Assembly (NCBI GenBank): GCA_050049775.1
Contig: JASFVP010000001.1
Coordinates: forward strand, 61,048 to 125,047
Direction of reading: 5' to 3'
Length of the DNA: 64,000 nt
Source: JABDQZ01 sp050049775
Lineage (GTDB): Bacteria > Pseudomonadota > Gammaproteobacteria > Chromatiales > Chromatiaceae
The position numbers were made by a program, and so were the translations under genes. The notes beneath the pieces were generated by a model that worked only from the letters and a program-made list of their open reading frames with translations, searched no databases and was not told the DNA's origin. Positions 42,614 to 52,751 of this stretch are shown here, one piece after another; position 1 is the first letter of the stretch; each line of letters starts with the position of its first letter.

Positions 42614-44290
42614 ATGTTGCTGGATGAACAACAGGCAGAAGAAATCAAGAAAAATTCACTGTCATTCAAGTCGATCACTTTAACTCGGCGTCAGCTGTGT
42701 GACCTGGAGCTGTTGCTCAATGGTGGTTTTGCCCCACTGCAGGGCTTTATGAACCAGGCGGACTATGATTCGGTGCTGGACAACATGAAATTGTCCCATG
42801 GTGCTTTCTGGCCGATGCCGATCACGCTGGATATTCCGGCGCAATTGGCCGATCAGCTTGAAATCGGTGAACGCCTGGCTTTGCGTGATGCTGAGGGTTT
42901 CATGCCGGCAGTGCTGAAAGTCGAGGAAAAATGGACGCCCGACAGGCAACGTGAGGCGCGTCTGGTTTATGGCACCGATTCCGACAAACACCCGGGCGTG
43001 CAGTATCTGCTGCGGGATGTGCATGATGTGTATATCAGCGGTCAGCTTGAAGGTATCCAGTTGCCGCAGCATTACGACTTCGAAACCCTGTGGGATACGC
43101 CCGAGGAACTGCGCACCATGTTTAAGCGCATGGGCTGGCGTCAGGTTATGGCATTTCACACCAGCAATCCGATCCATCGCCTGCACCGCGAGATGATTCT
43201 CAATGCCGCCAAGGAAAACGAGGCGCATATTCTGCTGCATCCGGCGGTCGGCGTGACCAAGCCTGGCGACCTGCATTATTACGCGCGTGTGCATTGTTAC
43301 AAGGCGGTGCGTAATCATTTCCCGCACAACCTTGCCACACTGTCGTTGCTGCCGTTGGCAATGCGTATGGCCGGACCGCGTGAGGCGTTGTGGCATGCGC
43401 TGGTCAATCGCAACTATGGCTGTAGCCACTTCATCGTCGGACCGCATCATGCCTCGCCACCGGACAATAATGGTGCACAAACCTTTTATGAAGAATTTGC
43501 CGCACAACAACTGGCGCAGCAGTATGAACAGCAACTCGGCATCAAAATCGTCGCCACCGATGAGTGGCGCTACGTGGATTCCAAAAAGCAGTTCATGCCG
43601 TTGCAACAGATCAAAAAGCAGAATCTCGACAGCCAGACCTATTCGACCGTCGAACTGAAAAAAGCGCTGGCGGAAAATCAGGACATCCCCGAGTGGTTCA
43701 GTTATCCGGCGGTCATCAATGAATTGCGCAAGGTTTACCCGCCACGTAACCAGCAGGGATTCACCTTGTTTTTCACCGGTCTGTCGGGTTCCGGAAAATC
43801 CACGATTGCCGGTATTCTGTTTGCCAAACTGGTTGAGGCCGGCGGCCGCCCGGTGTCGCTGCTCGATGGTGATATCGTGCGCCAGAACCTGTCCAGTGAG
43901 CTGGGTTTTTCCAAGGCGCATCGGGATCTCAATATCCGGCGGATCGGTTTTGTCGCCAGCGAAATCACCAAAAATGGTGGTGTGGCGATCTGTGCCCCGA
44001 TTGCGCCTTATGCAGACACTCGCGCGGCAGTGCGCGAGCTGATCGAACAGGGCGGCGCCTTTATCGAGATCCATGTCGCCACACCACTGGAAGTCTGTGA
44101 GGCGCGCGACCGCAAGGGCCTGTACGCCAAGGCGCGCAAAGGCATCATTCCTGAATTCACCGGCATCAGCGATCCCTACGATGTGCCGGAAAAGCCTGAA
44201 ATGCGCATCGATACCACCCAGGTCTCCGCTGCCGAAGCGGTACAGGATGTCTTGCTGTATCTGCTGAAAAACGGTTATATCGACGAATAA
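42614..44290 (+). CDS. bifunctional ATP sulfurylase-like/APS kinase (Sat-CysC) with altered sulfurylase site
   Basis: A 558-aa fusion. Residues about 1-375 follow ATP sulfurylase; 385-558 are an intact APS kinase (GLSGSGKST 389-397, LLDGDIVRQNLSSELGFS, PEFTGISDPYD). In the sulfurylase half the canonical QTRNPxHRAH is HTSNPIHRLH (182-191) and GRDHAGPG is GPHHASPP (276-283), so both Arg that bind ATP phosphate or sulfate are Ser and Pro. The rest of the fold (LLHPAVGVTKPGDLHYYARV, LPLAMRMAGPREALWHAL) is conserved. The APS kinase half should yield PAPS; the first half may be weak or act on another substrate. It follows ugd. AAGGA precedes ATG 42614. Confidence 0.85.
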   Translation: MLLDEQQAEEIKKNSLSFKSITLTRRQLCDLELLLNGGFAPLQGFMNQADYDSVLDNMKLSHGAFWPMPITLDIPAQLADQLEIGERLALRDAEGFMPAVLKVEEKWTPDRQREARLVYGTDSDKHPGVQYLLRDVHDVYISGQLEGIQLPQHYDFETLWDTPEELRTMFKRMGWRQVMAFHTSNPIHRLHREMILNAAKENEAHILLHPAVGVTKPGDLHYYARVHCYKAVRNHFPHNLATLSLLPLAMRMAGPREALWHALVNRNYGCSHFIVGPHHASPPDNNGAQTFYEEFAAQQLAQQYEQQLGIKIVATDEWRYVDSKKQFMPLQQIKKQNLDSQTYSTVELKKALAENQDIPEWFSYPAVINELRKVYPPRNQQGFTLFFTGLSGSGKSTIAGILFAKLVEAGGRPVSLLDGDIVRQNLSSELGFSKAHRDLNIRRIGFVASEITKNGGVAICAPIAPYADTRAAVRELIEQGGAFIEIHVATPLEVCEARDRKGLYAKARKGIIPEFTGISDPYDVPEKPEMRIDTTQVSAAEAVQDVLLYLLKNGYIDE

Positions 44291-44313
44291 TTCCACAATT
44301 CGGAAGCGATTCT

Positions 44314-45423
44314 ATGCTGGACAGAATATTCATGAAGCAGGGCATGGAGTTTCTGGTGCGCGCCGGCCTGATACTCCTGCTGGTGATCTGGTGTTACGAG
44401 ATCATCAAACCTTTCATTATCCCGCTGCTGTGGGGCGCCATCATCGCAGTGGCGCTGTTTCCGATGCATCGCCAGCTTAGTGGCTGGCTCGGCCAGCGAG
44501 AGCACCTCTCAGCCGGCCTGATGAGCCTGCTGTTGCTGGTATTGCTGATCGTGCCCATGGTGCTGCTGACTGCGTCGTCGGTGGATATGGTGCGTTTTAT
44601 TGCTGAGCATCTGCAGTCGGGGGAGATCAACATCACCTCGATCCGGGAGAGCATCGCCAGCCTGCCGTGGATCGGCGACTGGTTGCAGCAGTTCATTGTC
44701 CCGGGCGATTTGCAGGTGATGTTGAAAAACCTGTCGCCGCTGCTCAAGACGGTCGGCAAGCAAATGCTGGCGTTTTCCGCCGGTGTTGGCAGCATATTGC
44801 TGTATTCACTGATCGCAATCGTTGTCGCCGGTTTTCTGTTGCTGAAAGCGGACATCAGTCGGCAATGGTTTTTGCAACTTGCGCGTAAGCTGGCGGACGA
44901 GCAGGGCGAACAACTCGCACAGCTGGCCGGTGCGACCGTCATGAGTGTCGCCCAAGGCGTGCTCGGCGTGGCTCTGATCCAGGCATTTCTGGCCGGGATC
45001 GGTATGTTGTTGGCCGGGGTGCCGGGCACCGGTTTGTGGGCGTTGCTGGTGCTGGTGGTCGCGACCATCCAGTTGCCGCCGCTGCTGGTGCTGGCACCGG
45101 TGGCGATTTATCTGTTTGCTGTTGGCGACACCACCGCAGCCGTTGTATTTCTCGGCTGGAGCATTTTTATCAGTCTCATCGATACCCTGTTGCGGCCGTT
45201 ACTCATGGGGCGTGGTGTGAAAACACCGATGCTGGTGATCATGCTCGGCGCCATTGGTGGCATGCTCAGCTTTGGCGTAGTGGGTCTGTTTGTCGGTTCG
45301 GTGGTGCTGGCGGTTGGCTATGAAGTCTTGCACAGCTGGCTGCAACTGGAGCAGCTGAAAGAGTCATCAGAAAACGAGACGGTCATAAGTCCAGTAGAGT
45401 CCGGTGAGTCCAATCAGGGCTGA
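44314..45423 (+). CDS. AI-2E family transporter (UPF0118)
   Basis: A 369-aa polytopic membrane protein with about eight helices and the family pattern: LLVIWCYEIIKPFIIPLLWGAIIAVALFPMH at the N-terminus, a long hydrophilic loop (about 100-150), and the C-terminal LLRPLLMGRGVKTPMLVIMLGAIGGMLSFGVVGLFVGSVVLAVGYE. Known members export autoinducer-2, Na+ or H+; the substrate is open. It follows the Sat-CysC gene by 23 bases. Its last 57 bases overlap the end of the convergent HupE/UreJ gene. Confidence 0.88.
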   Translation: MLDRIFMKQGMEFLVRAGLILLLVIWCYEIIKPFIIPLLWGAIIAVALFPMHRQLSGWLGQREHLSAGLMSLLLLVLLIVPMVLLTASSVDMVRFIAEHLQSGEINITSIRESIASLPWIGDWLQQFIVPGDLQVMLKNLSPLLKTVGKQMLAFSAGVGSILLYSLIAIVVAGFLLLKADISRQWFLQLARKLADEQGEQLAQLAGATVMSVAQGVLGVALIQAFLAGIGMLLAGVPGTGLWALLVLVVATIQLPPLLVLAPVAIYLFAVGDTTAAVVFLGWSIFISLIDTLLRPLLMGRGVKTPMLVIMLGAIGGMLSFGVVGLFVGSVVLAVGYEVLHSWLQLEQLKESSENETVISPVESGESNQG

Positions 45424-46536
45424 GCCTGGAATGATGATGACAGTGCGATACCAGTCACGCTGGCGAAACCAGAAACCCACCGCGGCAAAGCCGATCAGGA
45501 TCAGCGCCAGCTGACCGAGTTCGACGCCGACATTAAAGCTGATCAGGGCCGTAGCAAAAGCCTCATCCGGCATGCCGAAGTCGGACAGCATGCTGGCAAA
45601 ACCCATGCCGTGCAGCAGACCGAAGCCAAATACAATCACCAGGCGGCTGTTGTTGAGATTTCTGTGATAGATGTTTTCCAGGCCGATATAAGCGATCGAC
45701 AAAGCAATCAGAGGTTCGACAATGCGTGCCGGCAGGCTGATCACGCCGGTCATCGACAACGCCAGGGTGATGGTGTGTGCGATGGTGAACATGGTCACCT
45801 GCCACAGCAACGGGCGCAGTTTCAGACTGAGCAGGAAAATGCCGAGGATGAACAGGATGTGATCGAGTCCTTTCGGCAGGATGTGAAAAAATCCCGCCAT
45901 CACATATTCCTGGATCACGGAAACCAGCGGCCGTTTACTGAACACCTCGGTGAGTGAAAAAGACTCGCTGAGTTCATCATTACGCAGCCATTGCCATTCC
46001 GACCAGTGCCATTTTTCATGGGCTTTATCGACCTGGCGCACACGCACGGCATTGTCGCCAAACGCTGCCGGGTAATACCAGGTCAGACTTTTGGCATCAC
46101 GGTTTACCGTACCTTCGAGATAGATCGCGCTGTTGCGCGGCACTTTGGTATATCCCGGCTCGGGAATTTCCACCTTGCTGATTTTCAGTGTCGTCGGCTG
46201 GCCGTCGAACGACAGTTTGATCGAATTTTCGAAGCGCTGGTAAAAGGCCTTGAATTTTTCCTGCAGTTCGGGTGCCGGCAACACGCGTAGCGCATCGTAT
46301 TCTTCGGCCGTAGGTGCTTCCTTGGTATTGCGGTACTGGCCGTTGATGCCGGTCAGCAAGGCTTCGACGCTGGCGCGCACTTCAATGGTAAATTTGCCGC
46401 TGGTGTAAACACTGATTTCCACCAGTGCCGGCTTGACCACGTCAGCGCGAAGGCTGCTGCTGACAACCAGCAGCATCAGCAGTAACCAGCGGACAGTACG
46501 ACCAGCGTGACTGTCCGTTAATAGTGGCCCAGGCAC
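45367..46536 (-). CDS. HupE/UreJ family membrane protein
   Basis: A 389-aa protein. A possible N-terminal signal (VRWLLLMLLVVSSSLRA), a periplasmic beta-rich region (about 40-190), then six or more helices with the HupE/UreJ motif: FFHILPKGLDHILFILGIFLLS, QVTMFTIAHTITLALSM, EPLIALSIAYIGLENIY, FGFGLLHGMGFASML. Family members are metal (Ni) or hydrogenase-linked carriers; the ligand here is unknown. The reading starts with GTG 46536, eight bases after the ettA stop, without a clear ribosome-binding site, so a later start is possible. It overlaps the AI-2E gene by 57 bases, tail to tail. Confidence 0.85.
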   Translation of the reverse strand: MPGPLLTDSHAGRTVRWLLLMLLVVSSSLRADVVKPALVEISVYTSGKFTIEVRASVEALLTGINGQYRNTKEAPTAEEYDALRVLPAPELQEKFKAFYQRFENSIKLSFDGQPTTLKISKVEIPEPGYTKVPRNSAIYLEGTVNRDAKSLTWYYPAAFGDNAVRVRQVDKAHEKWHWSEWQWLRNDELSESFSLTEVFSKRPLVSVIQEYVMAGFFHILPKGLDHILFILGIFLLSLKLRPLLWQVTMFTIAHTITLALSMTGVISLPARIVEPLIALSIAYIGLENIYHRNLNNSRLVIVFGFGLLHGMGFASMLSDFGMPDEAFATALISFNVGVELGQLALILIGFAAVGFWFRQRDWYRTVIIIPGSALIGLTGLYWTYDRLVF

Positions 46537-46544
46537 GGAGACGG

Positions 46545-48212
<1,668 letters not shown>

Positions 48213-48292
48213 GAATTCGGATTTTTTGCTGGTGGAAATAATAACCTCGCATTTTCGCACATCCATCACGCCTGTCCACCGATGTAACCCTG

Positions 48293-48317
48293 TTATCAGC
48301 GGGGGCGGAACTGATAA
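48293..48317. repeat. inverted repeat upstream of soxX (candidate operator)
   Basis: TTATCAG (48293-48299) and CTGATAA (48311-48317) are perfect inverted copies separated by 11 bases in the 135-base ettA-soxX intergenic region, about 30 bases before the soxX start. The spacing suits a dimeric repressor, or it may be a hairpin. Confidence 0.45.
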
Positions 48318-48347
48318 ATAACACTGAGCCTGTCACAATTTGGGCGT

Positions 48348-48848
48348 ATGATTGCCCCCATGAAGTTTGCTGTCCGCCCGTTGTTTGTGCTGATGTCGAT
48401 GGCTTGCCTGTGGAGTGCGCTGGCAACGTACACGCATGCCGCCGAAACACAGCAGGACTACTGCACATGGCAGGCTCAGGATTACGCCATTGCCGAACCG
48501 TTGTGTGGTCTGCAGGGCGATGCAAAACGTGGCCGCGAGATTGTCGTTGACCAGCATCTCGGTAACTGCCTGGCCTGTCATGCCTTGCCGATTCCTGAGC
48601 AGGCGTTTCATGGCAATGTCGGGCCGTCGTTGTGGGGTGTGGGCGCACGTTACAACCAGGCACAGATTCGCATGCGGGTGGTGGACGAAACCCGCATCAA
48701 TCCCGACACCATCATGCCGGGTTTTTACCGGCATCCGAAACTGTTCAACCGCCTGGCGGATCGATACTGGGGCAAGACGTTTCTGACCGCCCAGCAGGTC
48801 GAAGATGTGGTCAGTTATCTCGCTACTTTGAAAGAGTATCCGCAATGA
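48348..48848 (+). CDS. soxX: SoxX, monohaem c-type cytochrome of thiosulfate oxidation
   Basis: A 166-aa periplasmic cytochrome. Signal peptide MKFAVRPLFVLMSMACLWSALATYTHA (ATG 48348 or 48360), haem motif NCLACHALP at about 75, NVGPSLWGVGARY, and the axial Met in DTIMPGFYR, all as in SoxX. Together with SoxA it forms the SoxAX complex that attaches thiosulfate to SoxYZ. Its stop overlaps the soxA start (ATGA). Neither soxYZ nor soxB is in the window, so the pathway is dispersed, as in many gammaproteobacteria. Confidence 0.93.
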   Translation: MIAPMKFAVRPLFVLMSMACLWSALATYTHAAETQQDYCTWQAQDYAIAEPLCGLQGDAKRGREIVVDQHLGNCLACHALPIPEQAFHGNVGPSLWGVGARYNQAQIRMRVVDETRINPDTIMPGFYRHPKLFNRLADRYWGKTFLTAQQVEDVVSYLATLKEYPQ

Positions 48849-49600
48849 AGCACTGGATGTTTTTGTTGCTGCTGTTGGCACCATTGTCACATGCCGGCCA
48901 GCCGGTAGTGTCCGGTTACGAATTTCTCAGCGATGAAACCAAAGAGATCCAGGACGACGATTTTCTCAATCCCGGCATGGCCACGGTTGAACTCGGTCGC
49001 GAACTGTTCAACGCGCCCGCTGACGACGGGCCGGCCTGTGCCGAGTGTCATGGCGTCGATGGTGAAAAGCTGGATGTGAAAAAAATCAGCGCCTATCCGC
49101 TGTATGATGCACCGCACGCCAGTGTGCTGACCTTGCAGGATCGCATCCACATCTGTTGGGAAGACAAGCTCGAGCGCTTCCCGATATCCTACGATGAACC
49201 CGATGCCGTTGCGCTGGAAACTTTCGTGCGTCATCTGGCGCGTGGCGAGCCGGTCAGGACCGAGGTCAACGAGGATAGCCGTGAGTTTTACGAACTCGGT
49301 AAAAAGCTGTATTACACCCGCTTTGGTCAGATCAACATGTCGTGCCAGCATTGTCACATCCAGCATCAGGGCCAGATGCTGCGCGGCCAGCAGCTTACGC
49401 ATGGCCAGAGCAACGGCTTTCCGGTGTACCGCTTTGTCAGCGATCGCATCACCAGTCTGCATCGCCGTCTGAACGAATGTTTTGTGCAGATGCGCGCCGA
49501 ATCTTTTGAAGCCGGTTCCGAGGAGTACAAGGCGCTTGAGTATTATATGAGCGTCATGGGCAAGGGTCTGAAAATTGAAACGCCCGGAGTGCGTTTCTGA
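48845..49600 (+). CDS. soxA: SoxA, dihaem-type cytochrome of thiosulfate oxidation
   Basis: A 251-aa periplasmic cytochrome. Signal peptide (WMFLLLLLAPLSHA), first haem motif ACAECHG at about 65, second SCQHCHIQ at about 165, and the catalytic Cys ligand in RLNECFVQMRAESFEAGSEEYKALEYYMSV. Two haem motifs indicate the dihaem SoxA form. The ATG overlaps the soxX stop by four bases. No soxK follows; a minus-strand 53-codon gene lies downstream. Confidence 0.95.
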   Translation: MKHWMFLLLLLAPLSHAGQPVVSGYEFLSDETKEIQDDDFLNPGMATVELGRELFNAPADDGPACAECHGVDGEKLDVKKISAYPLYDAPHASVLTLQDRIHICWEDKLERFPISYDEPDAVALETFVRHLARGEPVRTEVNEDSREFYELGKKLYYTRFGQINMSCQHCHIQHQGQMLRGQQLTHGQSNGFPVYRFVSDRITSLHRRLNECFVQMRAESFEAGSEEYKALEYYMSVMGKGLKIETPGVRF

Positions 49601-49787
49601 TTCTGCCGAAATTTGAGCCTGACTGTTGTGCTGAATCGTGCAGGGCTGCAGTGGTGCTTGATGGGGCCTTGATGACGAGCAGCTAAATAAAGCTGGAATG
49701 ACTCAAACAAGCAGCCGGCTTGCCAAGAAGGCTAATAACTCAGAGAAAACAGGCAAGAAGATCGTGGCCAATCTTCCGGGGAGGGTA

Positions 49788-49822
49788 TCAAAACCGTGTG
49801 ACCCCTGAAGGGCCACACGGCC
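49788..49822 (-). terminator. rho-independent terminator of the soxA-side small gene
   Basis: Minus-strand stem CCGTGTGGCC / GGTCACACGG with a short loop and TTTTG directly after. It lies 8 bases past the stop of the 53-codon gene, which supports that gene being transcribed on its own. Confidence 0.85.
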
Positions 49823-49829
49823 TGGAGAC

Positions 49830-49991
49830 TTACGGGCGTTTCGGAGTAGTGTACTCAGCTACTTTCTGGAAAGATTCCCAGATGGTATCGTAGCCAACGA
49901 AGCCCTTTTCGTTCGCTTCTTTTTGACGGGTAGTTACAAAGCGCGCTTTGCCTTCAGGAACTTTAGGCCTGGTAGTCGGTTGTCCACTCAT
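49830..49991 (-). CDS. 53-aa small protein, copy A (beside soxA)
   Basis: Unannotatable by length alone but well supported. ATG 49991 to TAA 49830 gives 53 aa, preceded by AAGGTG at good spacing and followed by a strong terminator. Sequence begins MSGQPTTRPKVPEGKARF and ends YTTPKRP; it is basic with no signal. The last 46 residues are identical to the copy at 59574-59735, with five synonymous third-position changes and a shared identical run of about 100 bases; only residues 4-7 differ. The single shared feature is a sulfur oxidation neighbour: here soxXA, there aprMBA. Identity under synonymous change points to an expressed, constrained protein. Family unknown. It is divergent from the YCII gene. 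Confidence 0.85.
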   Translation of the reverse strand: MSGQPTTRPKVPEGKARFVTTRQKEANEKGFVGYDTIWESFQKVAEYTTPKRP

Positions 49992-50241
49992 AAATCACCT
50001 TTTGCTTCGAAGTCGTGATCGCCACTGCAAGAATTCGCAGCTGAAAACTTTCACGACACCAAAAATTGAAATTCTGGAAGCTGCATTTTATCGCAGAAAG
50101 TTTTTCCTGACCAGCAACACCGGCGACGCCGGGATTCCTGTGCAAAAGCGCATTTTTAGCGATTTCCCCCTGCTTTTACGGTCAATTTCCTTTAAAATCC
50201 GTCGTTTAGTTCATTTTTTCTGTCGCGGAGGGCTGTGCTGT

Positions 50242-50592
50242 ATGCCGCAATATATATTTGTTTATCTGGGAGGCGAGTACCCTTCCAGCCCCGAAGAAGG
50301 GCAAAAGCATTTCGAAAAATACCAGCAGTGGCTGAATTCACTCGGCGACGCGGTGGTAAGCCCGGCAATACCTTTCAAGGATACACATACGGTACAGGCC
50401 GATGGTTCGGCTGCGCCCGGGAGTATATCGGCCATGTCGGGGATGAGCATCATGCGGATGGGCTCCATGCAAGAGGCACTGGCTGCGGCACAGGCCTGTC
50501 CGTTCCTGGAAATCAATGGTGTGCTGGAAGTTTCAGAGATGATCGAGATGTCGGGCAATGCCGGTGCAAGCGGGAGTGACAAGCCGAACTAA
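50242..50592 (+). CDS. YCII-related (YciI-like) domain protein
   Basis: A 116-aa protein with the YCII fold: QYIFVYLGGEYPSSPEEGQKHFEKYQQWLNSLG, then ALAAAQACPFLEINGVLEVSEM, which matches the DGPF/YCII pattern. The start at 50242 follows GCGGAGGG; an in-frame open reading upstream reaches 49948 but reads through the antisense small gene and is not translated. YCII proteins are putative enzymes with a His-Asp site; the role is unknown. The GNAT gene follows after 24 bases. Confidence 0.8.
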   Translation: MPQYIFVYLGGEYPSSPEEGQKHFEKYQQWLNSLGDAVVSPAIPFKDTHTVQADGSAAPGSISAMSGMSIMRMGSMQEALAAAQACPFLEINGVLEVSEMIEMSGNAGASGSDKPN

Positions 50593-50616
50593 AGTCAGCG
50601 AGCTCTGGTAGCAGTA

Positions 50617-51663
50617 ATGGAGTTTGTTATTTACACACACTGGGATCAATTGCCTGATAGTGCCGACGAGCTTTTTGCGCAGGCCGCGAAACACAGCATC
50701 TTTTTTTCGCGGCCATGGTTTAAGAACCTCACAAATACTGTGCTGGAGGACGATCAGGCCATGTTGCTGGCCTGTGTGGTTGAAGCGGGTCAGGTGCTGG
50801 CCATCCTGCCGTTGATGAAACGCCATGGTGACTGTTGTTCTGCCCTCAGGCATATATATGCTTCACTTTACAGCCTGTTGCTTGCAGAGAGGAATCAGCA
50901 GGAAACTCTCAAGTGCCTGGTTCAGGGTTTAAGTGATTTACCCGTTTATTCCTTGCGACTGGAGCCGCTGGCTGAAAACGACCGAAATATGCAACAGCTG
51001 CAGCAGGCTATGGAGGCCTCGGGGTTTGAGTGCCATCGCTACTTTCGCTTTTATAACTGGATTCATCGATTGCAGGGGCAGTCATTCAACGACTATCTGG
51101 CGGCGCGTCCGGCCAGAGTGCGTAATACAATTGCCCGTAAACAGCGTAAGCTGGAACGTGAACATGGTTATGTCATCCGTCTTTTTATCGATCAAGATCT
51201 GGAACAGGCTCTTGCAGATTACAAAGCCGTCTACCAGGCGAGCTGGAAGGCGAATGAACTGTTTGACGGCTTTATCGAAGGGTTGGCCTACAGTTTGGCC
51301 GGGCCGGGCTGGTTGAGACTGGCCGTTCTCTATATTGCAGACAAACCGGCTGCGGCGCAGTTCTGGTTTGTGGTGCATGGCAAAGCCAGTATTTTCAAGC
51401 TGGCCTATGATGAAGCCTGGAAACAATATTCACCCGGTTCAATTCTCATCAGCTACCTGATGGAGCATGTGATTGATATCGACAAGGTCGACGAGATCGA
51501 TTTTTTGACGGGCAACGATGCCTATAAACAGGACTGGATGTCGGAACGCCGGGAGCGATGGGGATTGTATTGTGCGAAAATGCGTGCGCCAAAAGGCAGG
51601 GCTGGCCGGTTTGTTGACTTGCTCAAGCGTTTACTCAAGCCGTTGCAGGCAAAGCACAGTTAA
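50617..51663 (+). CDS. GNAT acetyltransferase (FemAB/CelD-like, Acetyltransf_6)
   Basis: A 348-aa protein with tandem GNAT folds as in the FemAB/CelD group: SLRLEPLAENDRNMQQLQQAMEASGFECHRY, RPARVRNTIARKQRKLEREHGYVIR with the basic substrate loop, YKAVYQASWKANE, and the acetyl-CoA-proximal AAQFWFVVHGKASIFKLAYDEAWKQYSPGSILISYLMEHVI. It probably transfers an acyl or aminoacyl group to a polysaccharide or peptide. It starts 24 bases after the YCII gene and is likely co-transcribed. Confidence 0.8.
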   Translation: MEFVIYTHWDQLPDSADELFAQAAKHSIFFSRPWFKNLTNTVLEDDQAMLLACVVEAGQVLAILPLMKRHGDCCSALRHIYASLYSLLLAERNQQETLKCLVQGLSDLPVYSLRLEPLAENDRNMQQLQQAMEASGFECHRYFRFYNWIHRLQGQSFNDYLAARPARVRNTIARKQRKLEREHGYVIRLFIDQDLEQALADYKAVYQASWKANELFDGFIEGLAYSLAGPGWLRLAVLYIADKPAAAQFWFVVHGKASIFKLAYDEAWKQYSPGSILISYLMEHVIDIDKVDEIDFLTGNDAYKQDWMSERRERWGLYCAKMRAPKGRAGRFVDLLKRLLKPLQAKHS

Positions 51664-51717
51664 CTTAATAAGCGAGTTGTTTTTGGCGGGCTGATTCATA
51701 TTAATATCGGGTTTATT

Positions 51718-52350
51718 ATGGTTACAAAACTTGTACAAAAACACCTTCTGAAGGGCACGCAGGAATTCGAGATCATTGATGATGCCATCCATGTCCGGAT
51801 CAAATCGCGCTTTAAGGAGGAGTCATTGACCGTGATGCTGGCGGTGCTGAATTCTGAGCCGGTCATCAGCAAATCACGCCTGGAGTTTACCAGCCGCGTC
51901 AATAACGAACCTTTGCTATCGTTTTATCTGGCAAAACCTGATGCCGAAACATTCAACGCTTTTGTAAATAATCTCAAGCAAAAGGTGCAGGACGAATTCC
52001 ACGCATTTGCCGGCCTGAAACCGGTCATGCCGCCTGGGCTGGGAGGCAACGTATTCGAGGAGCCGCCGGAATTCGAGACATCCGGAGATACCCCGGTAAC
52101 GAAGCCCAAAAAGCCGGTCAGGGTTGGTGATGTAGAGGATTCGATCCGCATGTTATCAGAGTATATCGGCACCGATGAGATACGTCCTTTACTCGCTGCG
52201 CTGGAAGGACTGCAGGCAGATCCGCAAAGCGATGCGCAGTTGTCCCGAGTGGCAAGCGAGTTTGAGGCCCTGGGGCCGAACCAAGGGGCGGTTCTAACCT
52301 ATGCGCCATACATCGGTATTTTACTGGCGGATGATCCTTTCAGTTACTGA
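51718..52350 (+). CDS. hypothetical protein with duplicated relative downstream
   Basis: A 210-aa cytoplasmic protein of unrecognised family. The N-terminal 100 residues (KLVQKHLLKGTQEFEIIDDAIHVRIKSRFKEESLTVMLAVLNSEPVISKSRLEFTSRV) are paralogous to the whole of the minus-strand gene at 52381-52680. A Pro-rich linker (PPGLGGNVFEEPPEFETSGDTPVTKPKKP, about 104-133) leads to an acidic helical C-terminus (DSIRMLSEYIGTDEIRPLLAALEGLQAD). The structure looks like a domain plus a second helical domain. No signal. Confidence 0.7.
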   Translation: MVTKLVQKHLLKGTQEFEIIDDAIHVRIKSRFKEESLTVMLAVLNSEPVISKSRLEFTSRVNNEPLLSFYLAKPDAETFNAFVNNLKQKVQDEFHAFAGLKPVMPPGLGGNVFEEPPEFETSGDTPVTKPKKPVRVGDVEDSIRMLSEYIGTDEIRPLLAALEGLQADPQSDAQLSRVASEFEALGPNQGAVLTYAPYIGILLADDPFSY

Positions 52351-52380
52351 TTGCTGTTTTTGAGAGCGGCCGGCAAGCCT

Positions 52381-52680
52381 TCATTTTATGCCGGCGAAAG
52401 CGTTGAATTCCTTGAGCGCTCTTTCTTTCAGCGCATCGACAAAAGTATTGAATTCTGCGGCGTTGGGTTTGTCGCGGTAGAGCGAAAACAGTGGACTGCA
52501 TTTGACCCGGCCGTAAAACTCCAGACGAGAGCCATTGACGATCGGTTCCGGATTCAACGTGGCCAGTGTGATTTCGGTCTGCTTCTTTTTCATGGGCGTG
52601 TTGATGCGAACGCGCAGCACTTCGTCCAGTAACTCAAATTCCTGTGTGCCTTTGAAAAGATGTCTTTGTATCAGTTTCAT
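52381..52680 (-). CDS. hypothetical protein, paralogue of 51718 gene
   Basis: A 99-aa protein starting MKLIQRHLFKGTQEFELLDEVLRVRINTPMKKKQ, matching the N-terminal domain of the convergent 51718 gene at many positions (KGTQEFE, LNPEPIV..SRLEF, F..F...L). It carries only that domain. GGTGGGATCG stands upstream of ATG 52680. Conserved size, paired tail to tail. Function unknown. Confidence 0.7.
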   Translation of the reverse strand: MKLIQRHLFKGTQEFELLDEVLRVRINTPMKKKQTEITLATLNPEPIVNGSRLEFYGRVKCSPLFSLYRDKPNAAEFNTFVDALKERALKEFNAFAGIK

Positions 52681-52751
52681 CGATCCCACCTGAATAAAAT
52701 GTCAGAATTGTGCTTGCCCGATATGCCGACGGGGCAAGCAACGCAGATTTG

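Noticed and set aside
42680..44296. Open frame of about 540 codons antisense to Sat-CysC
   Set aside because: Same cause: a shadow of a GC-biased coding strand. It lacks motifs and a ribosome-binding site.
45367..46536. Frameshift or truncation of the HupE/UreJ gene
   Set aside because: The frame is continuous and carries all family segments to the expected C-terminus; only the start codon is uncertain.
49948..50241. N-terminal extension of the YCII gene
   Set aside because: It reads antisense through the start of the 53-codon gene and has no ribosome-binding site; ATG 50242 has one and begins the YCII domain.
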